A DNA stretch of 36,757 nt, taken from assembly GCA_002869685.1 (NCBI GenBank), contig PKUE01000100.1, positions 1 through 36,757 of the forward strand, in the 5' to 3' direction. The notes beneath the pieces are model-generated. The model was given only the letters and a program-made list of their open reading frames with translations, made no database searches and was not told where the DNA came from. The DNA is from Desulfuromonas sp. (GTDB lineage Bacteria; Desulfobacterota; Desulfuromonadia; Desulfuromonadales; Desulfuromonadaceae). Made by a program: the position numbers and the translations under genes. This document shows positions 28,218 through 36,212 of this stretch, piece after piece (the stretch's first letter is position 1; each line of letters starts with the position of its first letter).

Positions 28218-28248
28218 GCCCGGAGGATTCGTCCTCCGGGCCGTTTTA
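28218..28248 (+). terminator. Terminator after korAB
   Basis: A 10-bp GC-rich stem GCCCGGAGGA / TCCTCCGGGC closed by a UUCG-type TTCG loop, followed by CGTTTTA, 30 bases after korB. Confidence 0.85.
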
Positions 28249-28500
28249 ACATAAAACCATGGAACACTTGCTGGACATGTCAGGCTTCTGGGATGTTTGA
28301 CGGCACCACGCTTTGGCTCCTCATGAAACCTGCCTGTCCTTGCACACTCACCAACGCCTCATCTCACAGCGCCGCGTATTTTTTTTCAGCGGTGCTTACA
28401 TAGCTCTCATCCGACCATGTTTTATTCTCGGTGAGCCAAGGCTATGACTCGACACGCACTCGAGGTTGAGCGTTACTGAAATCACCACTAAGGAGAGAAC
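28249..28500. other. Leader/promoter region of icd
   Basis: About 250 bases with no gene. An ATG at 28259 opens only 13 codons. I find no TGTATAC-type operator like those at mdh and korA and no clear -35/-10 pair. AAGGAGAGAAC lies immediately before the icd ATG. Confidence 0.4.
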
Positions 28501-30723
28501 ATGTCCACGATTATCTGGTCAGAAATTGATGAAGCACCGGCATTAGCGACTTACGCATTGCTGCCTATCGTACAAAAATTCCTCAAAGGGTCTGGTGTTG
28601 ATGTTGAAACCCGCGACATCTCCCTTTCAGGGCGTATTCTTGCTAATTTCCCTGAGAAGCTGAAAGATGAGCAAAAAGTTGCTGACTATCTGGCACAACT
28701 GGGTGAATTGACTCAAGACCCTTCAGCGAACATCATTAAGCTGCCGAACATCAGTGCTTCTATCCCTCAGCTGCAGGCAGCCATTAAGGAACTGCAGGAA
28801 AAAGGCTATGATGTACCTGACTACCCTGAAGAGCCTAAGACTGCTGAAGAAAAAGAACTGCAGGCGCGCTACTCCAAGTGCCTGGGCAGTGCGGTAAACC
28901 CGGTACTGCGTGAAGGTAACTCTGACCGTCGTTCCGCCGCATCCGTTAAAAAATTCGCCCAGAAGAATCCTCATCGCATGATGAAAGACTGGCCTGCTGA
29001 TTCCAAAACTCGTGTAGCGCACATGAACGCTAACGACTTTTATGCCAGTGAAAATTCGGTTACCCTCGACAAAGACACCACACTTACTTACAAGTTTGTC
29101 GGCAACGATGGCAGTGAGCAGGTTCTGAAAGCCAACCTTCCGGTACTGGCTGGTGAAGTTGTTGATTCTTCTTCCATGAGCATGGCGGCAGTCCGTGAGT
29201 TTTTTGCTCAACAGATTGAAGAAGCTAAAAAAGATGGCGTGTTGTTGTCTCTGCACATGAAGGCAACCATGATGAAGATCTCTGACCCGTATATCTTCGG
29301 TCAGTGCGTCAAAGTCTTCTACAAAGATGTCTTCGAGAAATACGGTTCCGTGTTTGAAGAGATCGGTGTTAACGTCAGCAACGGTCTGGGCGATGTTTAT
29401 GCCAAGCTCAAGCGTCTTCCGGATGCGCAACGTGAAGAGATTGAAGCCGCCATTATGGACGTCTACAAAGATCGTCCGGCCCTGGCCATGGTTGACTCCC
29501 GTCGTGGCATCACCAACCTGCATGCCCCCAACGATGTCATCATCGATGCTTCAATGCCAGTCGTTGTTCGTGATGGCGGCCGCATGTGGAACCTGCAAGA
29601 CGAACTGCAGGACACTATTGCCATGATCCCTGATCGCTGCTACGCCACGATCTACCAAACCGTGATCGAAGATTGCCAGAAAAATGGTCAATTCGACCCC
29701 GCCACCATGGGTGCGGTTTCCAACGTTGGTCTCATGGCGAAGAAAGCCGAAGAGTACGGCTCTCACGACAAAACCTTCTACTCTCCTGGCGACGGGAAGA
29801 TTCAGGTTATTGATGATGCAACCGGCAGCGTATTGCTTGAGCAGACGCTCGAAGCTGGCGATGTCTTCCGTTCTTGCCAGACCAAAGACGAGTCGATTCG
29901 TGACTGGGTTAAACTGGCGGTATCTCGCGCTAAAGCAACCGGCGTACCGACTGTATTCTGGCTGGATCCCAAGCGTGGCCACGATGCGCAACTTATCGCA
30001 AAAGTTGAAACCTACCTCAAGGACCACGACACCACGGGTCTTGATATCCGCATCATGACTCCTGATGATGCCATGCAGCTGGCCTGTGATCGCAGCCGTC
30101 GTGGCGAAGATACCGTTACCTGCACCGGTAACGCCCTGCGTGACTACCTCACCGACCTGTTCCCGATTCTGGAACTCGGCACCAGTGCCCGCATGCTGTC
30201 TATCGTACCGCTGCTGCAAGGTGGCGGCGTGTTCGAAACAGGTGCCGGCGGTTCTGCTCCTAAGCATGTTGAGCAGTTCCTCAAAGAGGGTCACCTGCGT
30301 TGGGACTCGCTGGGCGAGTACTGCGCTCTGGTTCCGTCTTTGGAGCACATTGCCAACTCTACCGGCAACGAAACCGCGCAGCTGTTTGCCGATGCACTGG
30401 ATGCAGCCGTTACGGATTATCTGCTCAATGAAAAAGCGCCTTCCCGTAAGGTCAATGAGATTGATAACCGCGGCAGCAGCTTCTACATTGCACTGTACTG
30501 GGCCAAAGCTCTGGCTGCTCAAGACAAAAACGCCGAGCTCAAAGCCAAGTTCACGAAAGTTGCCGCTGATCTCGAGGCCAATGAAGCCAAGATCAATGAG
30601 GAGCTTCTGGCTGCTCAAGGTTCACCGGTTGACATTGGTGGCTACTTCAAGCCGGATTTTGCAAAAACAAGTGCGGCAATGCGTCCTAGTGCGACCTTGA
30701 ACGCCATTATCGACGCACTGTAG
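28501..30723 (+). CDS. icd: NADP-dependent isocitrate dehydrogenase, monomeric type
   Basis: A 740-residue monomeric IDH (IDH-II), unrelated in size to the dimeric E. coli enzyme (about 416 residues). It converts isocitrate to 2-oxoglutarate, CO2 and NADPH. Family motifs are the start [40 protein letters not shown] (isocitrate site, about 138-157), [47 protein letters not shown] and [16 protein letters not shown]. It stands alone between two terminators, downstream of korAB, and supplies 2-oxoglutarate to that enzyme. Codon use is similar to its highly biased neighbours. Full length. Confidence 0.97.
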   Translation: MSTIIWSEIDEAPALATYALLPIVQKFLKGSGVDVETRDISLSGRILANFPEKLKDEQKVADYLAQLGELTQDPSANIIKLPNISASIPQLQAAIKELQEKGYDVPDYPEEPKTAEEKELQARYSKCLGSAVNPVLREGNSDRRSAASVKKFAQKNPHRMMKDWPADSKTRVAHMNANDFYASENSVTLDKDTTLTYKFVGNDGSEQVLKANLPVLAGEVVDSSSMSMAAVREFFAQQIEEAKKDGVLLSLHMKATMMKISDPYIFGQCVKVFYKDVFEKYGSVFEEIGVNVSNGLGDVYAKLKRLPDAQREEIEAAIMDVYKDRPALAMVDSRRGITNLHAPNDVIIDASMPVVVRDGGRMWNLQDELQDTIAMIPDRCYATIYQTVIEDCQKNGQFDPATMGAVSNVGLMAKKAEEYGSHDKTFYSPGDGKIQVIDDATGSVLLEQTLEAGDVFRSCQTKDESIRDWVKLAVSRAKATGVPTVFWLDPKRGHDAQLIAKVETYLKDHDTTGLDIRIMTPDDAMQLACDRSRRGEDTVTCTGNALRDYLTDLFPILELGTSARMLSIVPLLQGGGVFETGAGGSAPKHVEQFLKEGHLRWDSLGEYCALVPSLEHIANSTGNETAQLFADALDAAVTDYLLNEKAPSRKVNEIDNRGSSFYIALYWAKALAAQDKNAELKAKFTKVAADLEANEAKINEELLAAQGSPVDIGGYFKPDFAKTSAAMRPSATLNAIIDAL

Positions 30724-30748
30724 GTCGAAAATACGCACTAAGCACAAC

Positions 30749-30790
30749 AAAAAAGCCAAGGCATTTATTGCCTTGGCTTTTTTATTTTTA
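30749..30790 (+). terminator. Rho-independent terminator after icd
   Basis: A 9-bp stem GCCAAGGCA / TGCCTTGGC with a TTTAT loop, preceded by six As and followed by TTTTTTATTTTTA. The A-tract could also make it work on the opposite strand. Confidence 0.92.
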
Positions 30791-30832
30791 TTGTCCCGTC
30801 CTGAAATAGGTTTACACCTTGGAGACTTATTT

Positions 30833-31026
30833 ATGGACAAAGTAGAAAGCAAGCGGAGTCGGCAGACTCAACGAGATTACACAATGAGCTTTAAATTGCA
30901 GGGTGTTGATGCCGTAGAAAAAGGCGATATGTCCTACAAGCGGGTCCAGAGGATCTATGCCATCCGGTGTCGCTCAACCGTGTTAGCATGGTTAATAAAT
31001 CACGGAAAGTTGGACCCGGGCGACTA
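30833..31026 (+). pseudogene. IS3-family transposase OrfA remnant (N-terminal HTH only)
   Basis: A 5' fragment of an IS3-type OrfA. ATG 30833 has GGAG 7 nt upstream. About 62 residues match the helix-turn-helix of such OrfA proteins (TQRDYTMSFKLQGVDAVEKG, MSYKRVQRIYAI, RSTVLAWLINHGKLD). Right after HGKLD the similarity stops and the frame runs on antisense to the GGDEF/EAL gene, so the rest of OrfA and all of OrfB are gone. I see no terminal inverted repeats. The product would lack a catalytic DDE domain. It lies between the icd terminator and the stop codon of the convergent gene, which it touches. It is a scar of a past insertion rather than an active element. Confidence 0.75.
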
Positions 31027-32931
31027 TGACCGAAAGGGCGCTCCTGTTCTCAACAGAGCACATAACTCCTTCTGCGGCACAGGCCCGGAGAACAAGAAGC
31101 CCTGCATCGCCTTACAACCAAGATCACTCAAAAAGCTCACCTGCTCCATCGTCTCGACTCCCTCGGCAATCACACTGAGATCCAAAGTATCTGCCATAGA
31201 AATGATTGTAGCAACAATAGCCGCATGATTATCATCATGCATGACATCGACCAGAAACGATTTATCAATTTTCAGCCGATCAAGCGGAAACGTATTGAGA
31301 TAATTCAGTGATGAATAGCCGGTGCCAAAATCATCAATGGCCAGTTTTATCCCTAATGCATTAAGTTTCTGAAGGGTGTCCCGAGCGGAGTCGGCATTTT
31401 CCATCAGAATACTTTCAGTAATTTCCAACTCCAGCAATTCTGGCGGGAAATTGGTCTCCCGCAATGCTTTTTCCACCTTGTTCACCAGGAGACTATCGTC
31501 AAACTGCCGCCCGGAGAGATTGACCGACAGACGCAAGGGGGTTGACAGCGCCCTCTGCATATCGCCAACCTGCTGACAGGCCCGACGCAATACCCACTCC
31601 CCCAAGGCAACAATCTGTCCGGTTTCTTCAACAACGGGAATAAACACCTCAGGGGTAATCATTCCTCCTTGCTTTTGGTTCCACCGCACGAGAGCTTCTA
31701 CTCCGGTAACAGTCTGAGTGCCCCAATCAATCTGCGGCTGGTAATACACTTCAAACTGATTCTCAATCAAAGCATGCCGTAATTGCTCTTCGAGCTCCAA
31801 CTGACGGGTCGCATTACGATTCATCTCTTCGGAAAAGAAACAGTAGCCATTCCCTCGCTCATATTTTGCAGCATACATGGCCATATCGGCATTGCGCATG
31901 AGAATTTCAGCATTCTCGCCATCTTGTGGATACACTGAGATACCGATACTGGCACTGATCACCAGCTCCCGATCCGCCACCAGATATGGCTGGGATAGTG
32001 CGTCGAGGATTTTTTGGGCAATATGAGGAACATTACTGAGTTGTTTAAACCCGGAAAGAATGACGATAAACTCATCGCCACCAAGGCGCGCCGCAGTATC
32101 ATTTTCCCGCAGGCAGATCCGTAAGCGTCGCGCCGCATCTTTGAGTAAGAGATCCCCTACAGAATGCCCCAAAGTATCATTCACCTTTTTAAACTGGTCG
32201 AGATCGATGAACATTACCGCCAGAAAATGGGAGAAGCGACGGGCATCGGCAATGGCATGAATCAAACGGTCCTGCAACAGGATACGGTTGGGTAACCCGG
32301 TCAACGTATCGTAATAGGCCAGTTGATGAATTTTCAATTCAGCTTGTTTGCGTTCAGAAATATTGCGGAAAATACCCCGAACACTATGAGGTCGATTATC
32401 CTCGTAGCGCAGGCTGATATTCCCTTCCAGTAAAACAGCACTGCCATTTTTACATTGAAAAGAAACTTCTATCGGACTGAGTTCTTCACCTTGAATCAAC
32501 ATTTCGATTCGCTGGCGACAGCCATCGCGATCTGCGGGAGCAAGAATATCGAAAACATTGAGTTGAGCCACCTCGTCATCGCGATAACCGAGCGTTTCTT
32601 TCCAGGCACGGTTGACATAGAGAATTGAGCCATCAAGGGTAACAGACTGGATCAGATCGGAGGCATTTTCAAAGAGATCAAGGTAATGTTTCTGGAGTTT
32701 CACCTGGCGTTTCAATGCCTTGCGCAAACGCCCCGACCAGACGCCGACCAGACCACCGGCGATACTGCCGTAAAAGGCGGGAAAGAGATAAGCTTCAACA
32801 CGCCACAGGTAAGCACCGATATATATTTTCTGGAAAACGGACAGGAAACTGAGCAGGAGAGCCCCCAGAATGGGCAAGAGGATAAAATCGACACTCAAGC
32901 TGTACAGGCGATGTGCCCCATAACATTTCAT
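31024..32931 (-). CDS. Membrane PAS-GGDEF-EAL protein (c-di-GMP turnover)
   Basis: A 635-residue signalling protein. Two hydrophobic segments (about 14-34 and 44-64) are followed by a PAS domain (about 80-200), a GGDEF domain (about 210-365) and an EAL domain (about 378-630). The diguanylate cyclase site is intact (RLGGDEF near residue 284), with an RxxD inhibitory site (REND) exactly five residues earlier. The phosphodiesterase signatures are also intact: EALVRW, NLSGRQF, LELEITES, DDFGTGYSSL and AEGVET. Both activities are thus possible, and net direction cannot be read. GGGGGAA precedes the ATG. Its stop touches an IS3 remnant, but the EAL domain end looks complete. Confidence 0.95.
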   Translation of the reverse strand: MKCYGAHRLYSLSVDFILLPILGALLLSFLSVFQKIYIGAYLWRVEAYLFPAFYGSIAGGLVGVWSGRLRKALKRQVKLQKHYLDLFENASDLIQSVTLDGSILYVNRAWKETLGYRDDEVAQLNVFDILAPADRDGCRQRIEMLIQGEELSPIEVSFQCKNGSAVLLEGNISLRYEDNRPHSVRGIFRNISERKQAELKIHQLAYYDTLTGLPNRILLQDRLIHAIADARRFSHFLAVMFIDLDQFKKVNDTLGHSVGDLLLKDAARRLRICLRENDTAARLGGDEFIVILSGFKQLSNVPHIAQKILDALSQPYLVADRELVISASIGISVYPQDGENAEILMRNADMAMYAAKYERGNGYCFFSEEMNRNATRQLELEEQLRHALIENQFEVYYQPQIDWGTQTVTGVEALVRWNQKQGGMITPEVFIPVVEETGQIVALGEWVLRRACQQVGDMQRALSTPLRLSVNLSGRQFDDSLLVNKVEKALRETNFPPELLELEITESILMENADSARDTLQKLNALGIKLAIDDFGTGYSSLNYLNTFPLDRLKIDKSFLVDVMHDDNHAAIVATIISMADTLDLSVIAEGVETMEQVSFLSDLGCKAMQGFLFSGPVPQKELCALLRTGAPFRS

Positions 32932-32981
32932 TACATTCCCCCCATGCGGTTCCAGCAGGAATTTATAGTATATTAATCGTC

Positions 32982-33014
32982 AAAAAAAGGCACGCCCAAT
33001 GATTAGAGCGTGCC
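32982..33014 (-). terminator. Rho-independent terminator of the cytochrome bc-type operon
   Basis: On the minus strand GGCACGC (33014-33008) pairs with GCGTGCC (32995-32989) across a 12-nt loop and is followed by seven Ts. It lies 49 bases past the lipoprotein stop and ends the right-hand operon. Confidence 0.85.
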
Positions 33015-33062
33015 CGTTTATTAGAAAAGACCATCTAAGTGGCCAAACCGTTCCAGTCTGGA

Positions 33063-33944
33063 TTAATCAGATAACGGTTCGTCCTCGCCCCAGTTTTCCA
33101 GCCCCAACCCTTGAAAGCGGGGAACCCAAGGCGACGTTTCCATAGACTGCGGTTCCACGTCGTCTACGGTTGTCCCCTGTATTTCCGGCTGCCTTACAAT
33201 TGCAGGGGAAGACACCACGACAGCGGAAGGGGCCTGCTCCTTCCCGCTGTCAAGATGTTGCTCAACAACAGGAATCACCGCATTAGCCGTTGGCATAGGA
33301 TCAACTACAGGCTCAGCGGGCAAAGATGGTGCGGAGACGGCAGGCGGGACAGAGACGTTCACAGGAGCAGTAATGGGGACGACAATCTCTTGGCCCTCGC
33401 TGGAAGGATCATTTACCATCACTGTCTCGTCGACACTCGGGGTGACAACGGTATCGGGGACAACAGGGGCCGTAGCAATTTGAGCGGGAGCCGCTGGTGG
33501 CACCTTTGCCGTTGTTGTAATACGGGAATACAGCTCGTACAACGTGGATTCGACTCCAGACCACAAATCAATTTCACCTGTTCCATAAAAATAATCGGCG
33601 ACACCCAGTAATTGGCCATTTTCGGCATTGATCACTTTGGCGTGAAAACTCTTCACGGTCTTGATGGGTTCACTGTCCGCATTGAGATCAATCACCCGTT
33701 GCCAGCGGCACAACACTTGGATGTCGGCGTTATGACCGGCTGAGGCCGGTTGCCAGCCCAGCTGGTAAATGGCTTCGGAGACCTGAGTTACAGCAATCTC
33801 CGCCGGGGGCTGTTCAACAACGACATCGACATGCGCATCAGCAGATACACGCCAGCTGGAATCAAGGTCCACATGCAAGTGGCTGCACGCAGTCACCAAC
33901 ACCATGCAGAACACTGCAAACAAATAACGGCTCACTTTACTCAT
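33063..33944 (-). CDS. Lipoprotein of unknown function, last gene of the redox operon
   Basis: A 293-residue protein I do not recognise. ATG 33944 is chosen over 33974 because AGGGAGAACC precedes it and the N-terminus then reads as a lipoprotein signal (MSKVSRYLFAVFCMVLVTAC, Cys at 20). Residues about 20-150 form a compact domain (VTQVSEAIYQLGWQPAS, then FYGTGEIDLWSGVESTLYEL). It is reminiscent of small envelope lipoprotein domains of the DUF4136/LpoB-like type, but this is not a secure match. Residues about 155-270 are Pro/Val/Ala-rich and probably disordered, and the tail is acidic. Its ATG shares one base with the stop of the tetraheme cytochrome gene, so it is co-translated with the redox proteins. 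No heme motifs. Confidence 0.8.
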   Translation of the reverse strand: MSKVSRYLFAVFCMVLVTACSHLHVDLDSSWRVSADAHVDVVVEQPPAEIAVTQVSEAIYQLGWQPASAGHNADIQVLCRWQRVIDLNADSEPIKTVKSFHAKVINAENGQLLGVADYFYGTGEIDLWSGVESTLYELYSRITTTAKVPPAAPAQIATAPVVPDTVVTPSVDETVMVNDPSSEGQEIVVPITAPVNVSVPPAVSAPSLPAEPVVDPMPTANAVIPVVEQHLDSGKEQAPSAVVVSSPAIVRQPEIQGTTVDDVEPQSMETSPWVPRFQGLGLENWGEDEPLSD

Positions 33945-34780
33945 CAGTGCGGTTCTCCCTGGGAAACAGGCCATGAGTTATCGATCAGTTCTCGAATCTG
34001 CTGATCGTCTAAATTAAGCGGAGGCATTGGCGACAAAGGCCGGATCTGGCGGGGATTTTTAATCCAGCGGCTCAGGCCATCAGCATCCCACGCCTGCTGC
34101 TCCTTAAAATTCTGCGGATAAAAGGGGGTCAGCAATCCGGAAAGGTTCGGAGCAACCGTCGCCTGCCCCAGCCCACCGGCATGGGCGGTCAGAACCCGGT
34201 GACACGAACCACAGTGCTTCTCAAACGGGCGCGGTTCGGCATCCGCCTCTTCAAAATGGACGATCGAGACATCCTGCTGCTCAGCAACATCCTGATCCAC
34301 GCCACCCGCCAGCAATGCCAGAATGACAAGGTCGCGATCCTCACGGCTAAACTGAAAATCCGGCATATAATAGGCGGGCTGGGTCAACGCATCATCCAGT
34401 TCCGAGATCGAACGTCGTCCATAGAGGTGATCGAGATCAACAGCCAGCGCATTGCCCTGTTTCGCCTGACGATGACAGCGCCGACAGGCAAAGAGATTCA
34501 CCTTCATAGTTGCCTGTTTCACAACGGCGGAATCGGCAAACCGGTACCAGCAATAACGCCCCTCGATCAAGCGAAAATGGGCCAGGTCCTTGCGACGTGT
34601 CGCGGCATTACCACGATGGCAGGCAACACAATCCGTCAGGGCTATGGAGCTGTCATCGACAAAAGTATGGGTAAGCACCGCACGCCCGTGACACCCCAGG
34701 CAGCTATTAAGTTCGCCACCAACCGCCGTCCCGGTCAAGCCTGCAAACAGCAGGATCAGAAAGGCAATACGAACGACCAA
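33944..34780 (-). CDS. Periplasmic tetraheme c-type cytochrome (ExtS-like position)
   Basis: A 278-residue cytochrome with a signal peptide (cleavage near residue 22) and four CXXCH motifs, at residues 27, 51, 99 and about 191. The first three lie in a small multiheme domain. The fourth (HCGSCHRVL) begins a class I monoheme fold with a likely distal Met in LSPMPPLNL. The start is TTG 34780, with GGGGTGA upstream; it overlaps the end of the preceding cytochrome b piece by 25 nt. No ATG gives a signal peptide. It probably takes electrons from the cytochrome b/Rieske complex encoded just before it. By order it corresponds to the c-cytochrome following ExtPQ in Geobacter-type loci, recalled from memory. 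Confidence 0.88.
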   Translation of the reverse strand: MVVRIAFLILLFAGLTGTAVGGELNSCLGCHGRAVLTHTFVDDSSIALTDCVACHRGNAATRRKDLAHFRLIEGRYCWYRFADSAVVKQATMKVNLFACRRCHRQAKQGNALAVDLDHLYGRRSISELDDALTQPAYYMPDFQFSREDRDLVILALLAGGVDQDVAEQQDVSIVHFEEADAEPRPFEKHCGSCHRVLTAHAGGLGQATVAPNLSGLLTPFYPQNFKEQQAWDADGLSRWIKNPRQIRPLSPMPPLNLDDQQIRELIDNSWPVSQGEPH

Positions 34781-35169
34781 TTTTCACCCCGGAAATACAA
34801 TGCAACAAGAGTAAGGACACAAATCACGACACAACTGACCACCGTCAACCAATTCACCCACCGTTGTTCCCCTGCCCACCACTGCGCCCGTTTGGCTGTC
34901 GGTGTCCCCGGCAACCACGGCAGCACGCAAAACAGTCCGCCAAGGACGACAACACCATAGATGGCGTATTTTGAATAGCTGACCACTTCCTGCATCCAAA
35001 TCAGAAACCAGGCCGCACGGGAAGGATTCGGCACACGCGACACGTCGGCCGGTCCAAGTAGTGGTGCCGGAAACAATGCCGCAAACACGATTGTTGCCAG
35101 TAATGTTGCCGCCATGGCCCCCTTGATGAGACGAAAAAACGTCGGGTCGCTTTTGACAAAATTCTTCAC
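34756..35169 (-). CDS. Cytochrome b C-terminal-like membrane subunit (PetD/ExtQ-like)
   Basis: A 137-residue protein with three hydrophobic helices, matching subunit IV of b6-type complexes. It shows PAPLLGPADVSRVPNPSRAAW, where b6f proteins have the Qo-site loop. In place of the PEWY motif it reads AAWF, so the Glu usually involved in quinol deprotonation is absent. The start is GTG 35169, overlapping the stop of the cytochrome b N-terminal gene by 4 nt (GTGA), a split arrangement typical of b6-type complexes. It probably sits in the inner membrane and forms part of the quinone site with the upstream subunit. Confidence 0.85.
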   Translation of the reverse strand: MKNFVKSDPTFFRLIKGAMAATLLATIVFAALFPAPLLGPADVSRVPNPSRAAWFLIWMQEVVSYSKYAIYGVVVLGGLFCVLPWLPGTPTAKRAQWWAGEQRWVNWLTVVSCVVICVLTLVALYFRGENWSFVLPF

Positions 35170-35795
35170 AGGTAGGGCAAAGCTCCTTTTTGTTTACGGA
35201 TTTTGTAAAAATGCAAGGCACACAACGCCACGGTCAGCATGGGCAGCACCACGACATGCAACATATAAAAACGCAGTAACGACAACGGCTCGCCAACAGC
35301 ATCGGGCACCATAAAACGGTAGAGCCATTCCCCCAAAGGCAGGATACGCACTAGTTCCATCCCGGTTTGTGTCGCCCACAGGGCCAGCTGATCCATGGGC
35401 AGCAGATAACCGGTATAACCGGAGAACAGCGCCAGACACAAAAGAAGGAAACCGATCAGCCAGTTCATTTGCCGTGGTGGCCGGTAGGCGCCTGTCAACA
35501 GCACCCGCACAGTATGGAGAAAAATCAGCATCAGATACAGATTGGAAGCGGTTCGATGCAAACTGTGGAGAAAATGCCCGGCAAAGACCTGCTCCTCAAT
35601 GTAGAGGATAGACCCATAGGCATGCTCTGAATGCGGTTGATAGTACATCGCCAGGAGCAAGCCACTGATGGCAAGCACCAGAAACAGGGTAAATGCCATC
35701 CCCCCCAGGCAAAACGTATAGCTGATTTTCAGATTCTCCTTGAGAACCATGCGGGGGAACAGGTGACGGATAAAATCGTTAAACACAAGCACCAT
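35166..35795 (-). CDS. Cytochrome b6-like diheme subunit (PetB/ExtP-like)
   Basis: A 209-residue four-helix cytochrome b. Heme ligands are two His pairs: His80 with spacing of 13 to His94, and His180 with spacing of 14 to His195, the b6-type spacing, so both b hemes can be ligated (80/180 and 94/195). The GYTGYLLPMDQLALWA loop resembles the quinol site region. Start choice is uncertain: AAAGG abuts the ATG at 35795, while an in-frame GTG at 35786 has a better spacing and would give MFNDFIRHLFPR. It is followed by the subunit IV-like piece and preceded by a Rieske protein, together forming a quinol-oxidising core. Confidence 0.92.
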   Translation of the reverse strand: MVLVFNDFIRHLFPRMVLKENLKISYTFCLGGMAFTLFLVLAISGLLLAMYYQPHSEHAYGSILYIEEQVFAGHFLHSLHRTASNLYLMLIFLHTVRVLLTGAYRPPRQMNWLIGFLLLCLALFSGYTGYLLPMDQLALWATQTGMELVRILPLGEWLYRFMVPDAVGEPLSLLRFYMLHVVVLPMLTVALCALHFYKIRKQKGALPYL

Positions 35796-35819
35796 CCTTT
35801 ACATACACAAGCAACCGAC

Positions 35820-36212
35820 TTAACCGTAGACCAGCCATAAATCATCCTGCCGCACCAGACGCAAATGAGGCAGAGGACGGTCAGCAGGACCGCGTGTCAC
35901 CTGCCCCTGGCGATCAAAGGTACTGCCATGGCATGGACAACTCAACTCGCGTGACGTCACCGACAGAGTACAGCCCAAATGGGTACACACCAAACTCAGG
36001 GCGTACACCTGACCGCGTTCTCGAATCAAGGCAAAACGCTGTTGCCGAAACACCAGCGCCCCCCGTTCCGGGATACGCTGATCTTCAACAGTCGCCAGCA
36101 GACTTTCTTGCGGAGGTGCCGAGGAAAAGAATTTGACCAGCCCCCAACCGGAAAGTGCCGATACGATTACTGTCTGGATGAAGCGGCGTCTTTTTTGAGA
36201 AAATCCTGCCAT
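35820..36212 (-). CDS. Rieske [2Fe-2S] protein (ExtO-like)
   Basis: A 130-residue Rieske protein. Cluster motifs are CTHLGC (76-81) and CPCHG (92-96): Cys76, His78, Cys92 and His95 bind the cluster, and Cys81 and Cys94 can form the disulfide. The N-terminus (KRRRFIQTVIVSALSG) has a twin-arginine-like signal anchor, so the folded cluster would be exported by Tat and stay attached to the membrane. Its ATG lies 46 bases inside the end of the upstream cytochrome gene. Smaller than typical bc1 Rieske subunits (about 180), matching the compact b6-like type. It transfers electrons from quinol to the c-cytochromes of the same operon. Confidence 0.93.
   Translation of the reverse strand: MAGFSQKRRRFIQTVIVSALSGWGLVKFFSSAPPQESLLATVEDQRIPERGALVFRQQRFALIRERGQVYALSLVCTHLGCTLSVTSRELSCPCHGSTFDRQGQVTRGPADRPLPHLRLVRQDDLWLVYG

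Noticed and set aside
28188-28500. c-di-GMP (GEMM) or other riboswitch in the icd leader
   Set aside because: None of the conserved GEMM elements could be found; the only clear structure is the korAB terminator.
31027-31228. Continuation of the OrfA-like frame into a 151-residue protein
   Set aside because: This part is antisense to the end of the EAL domain; only the first 62 or so residues look like a transposase.
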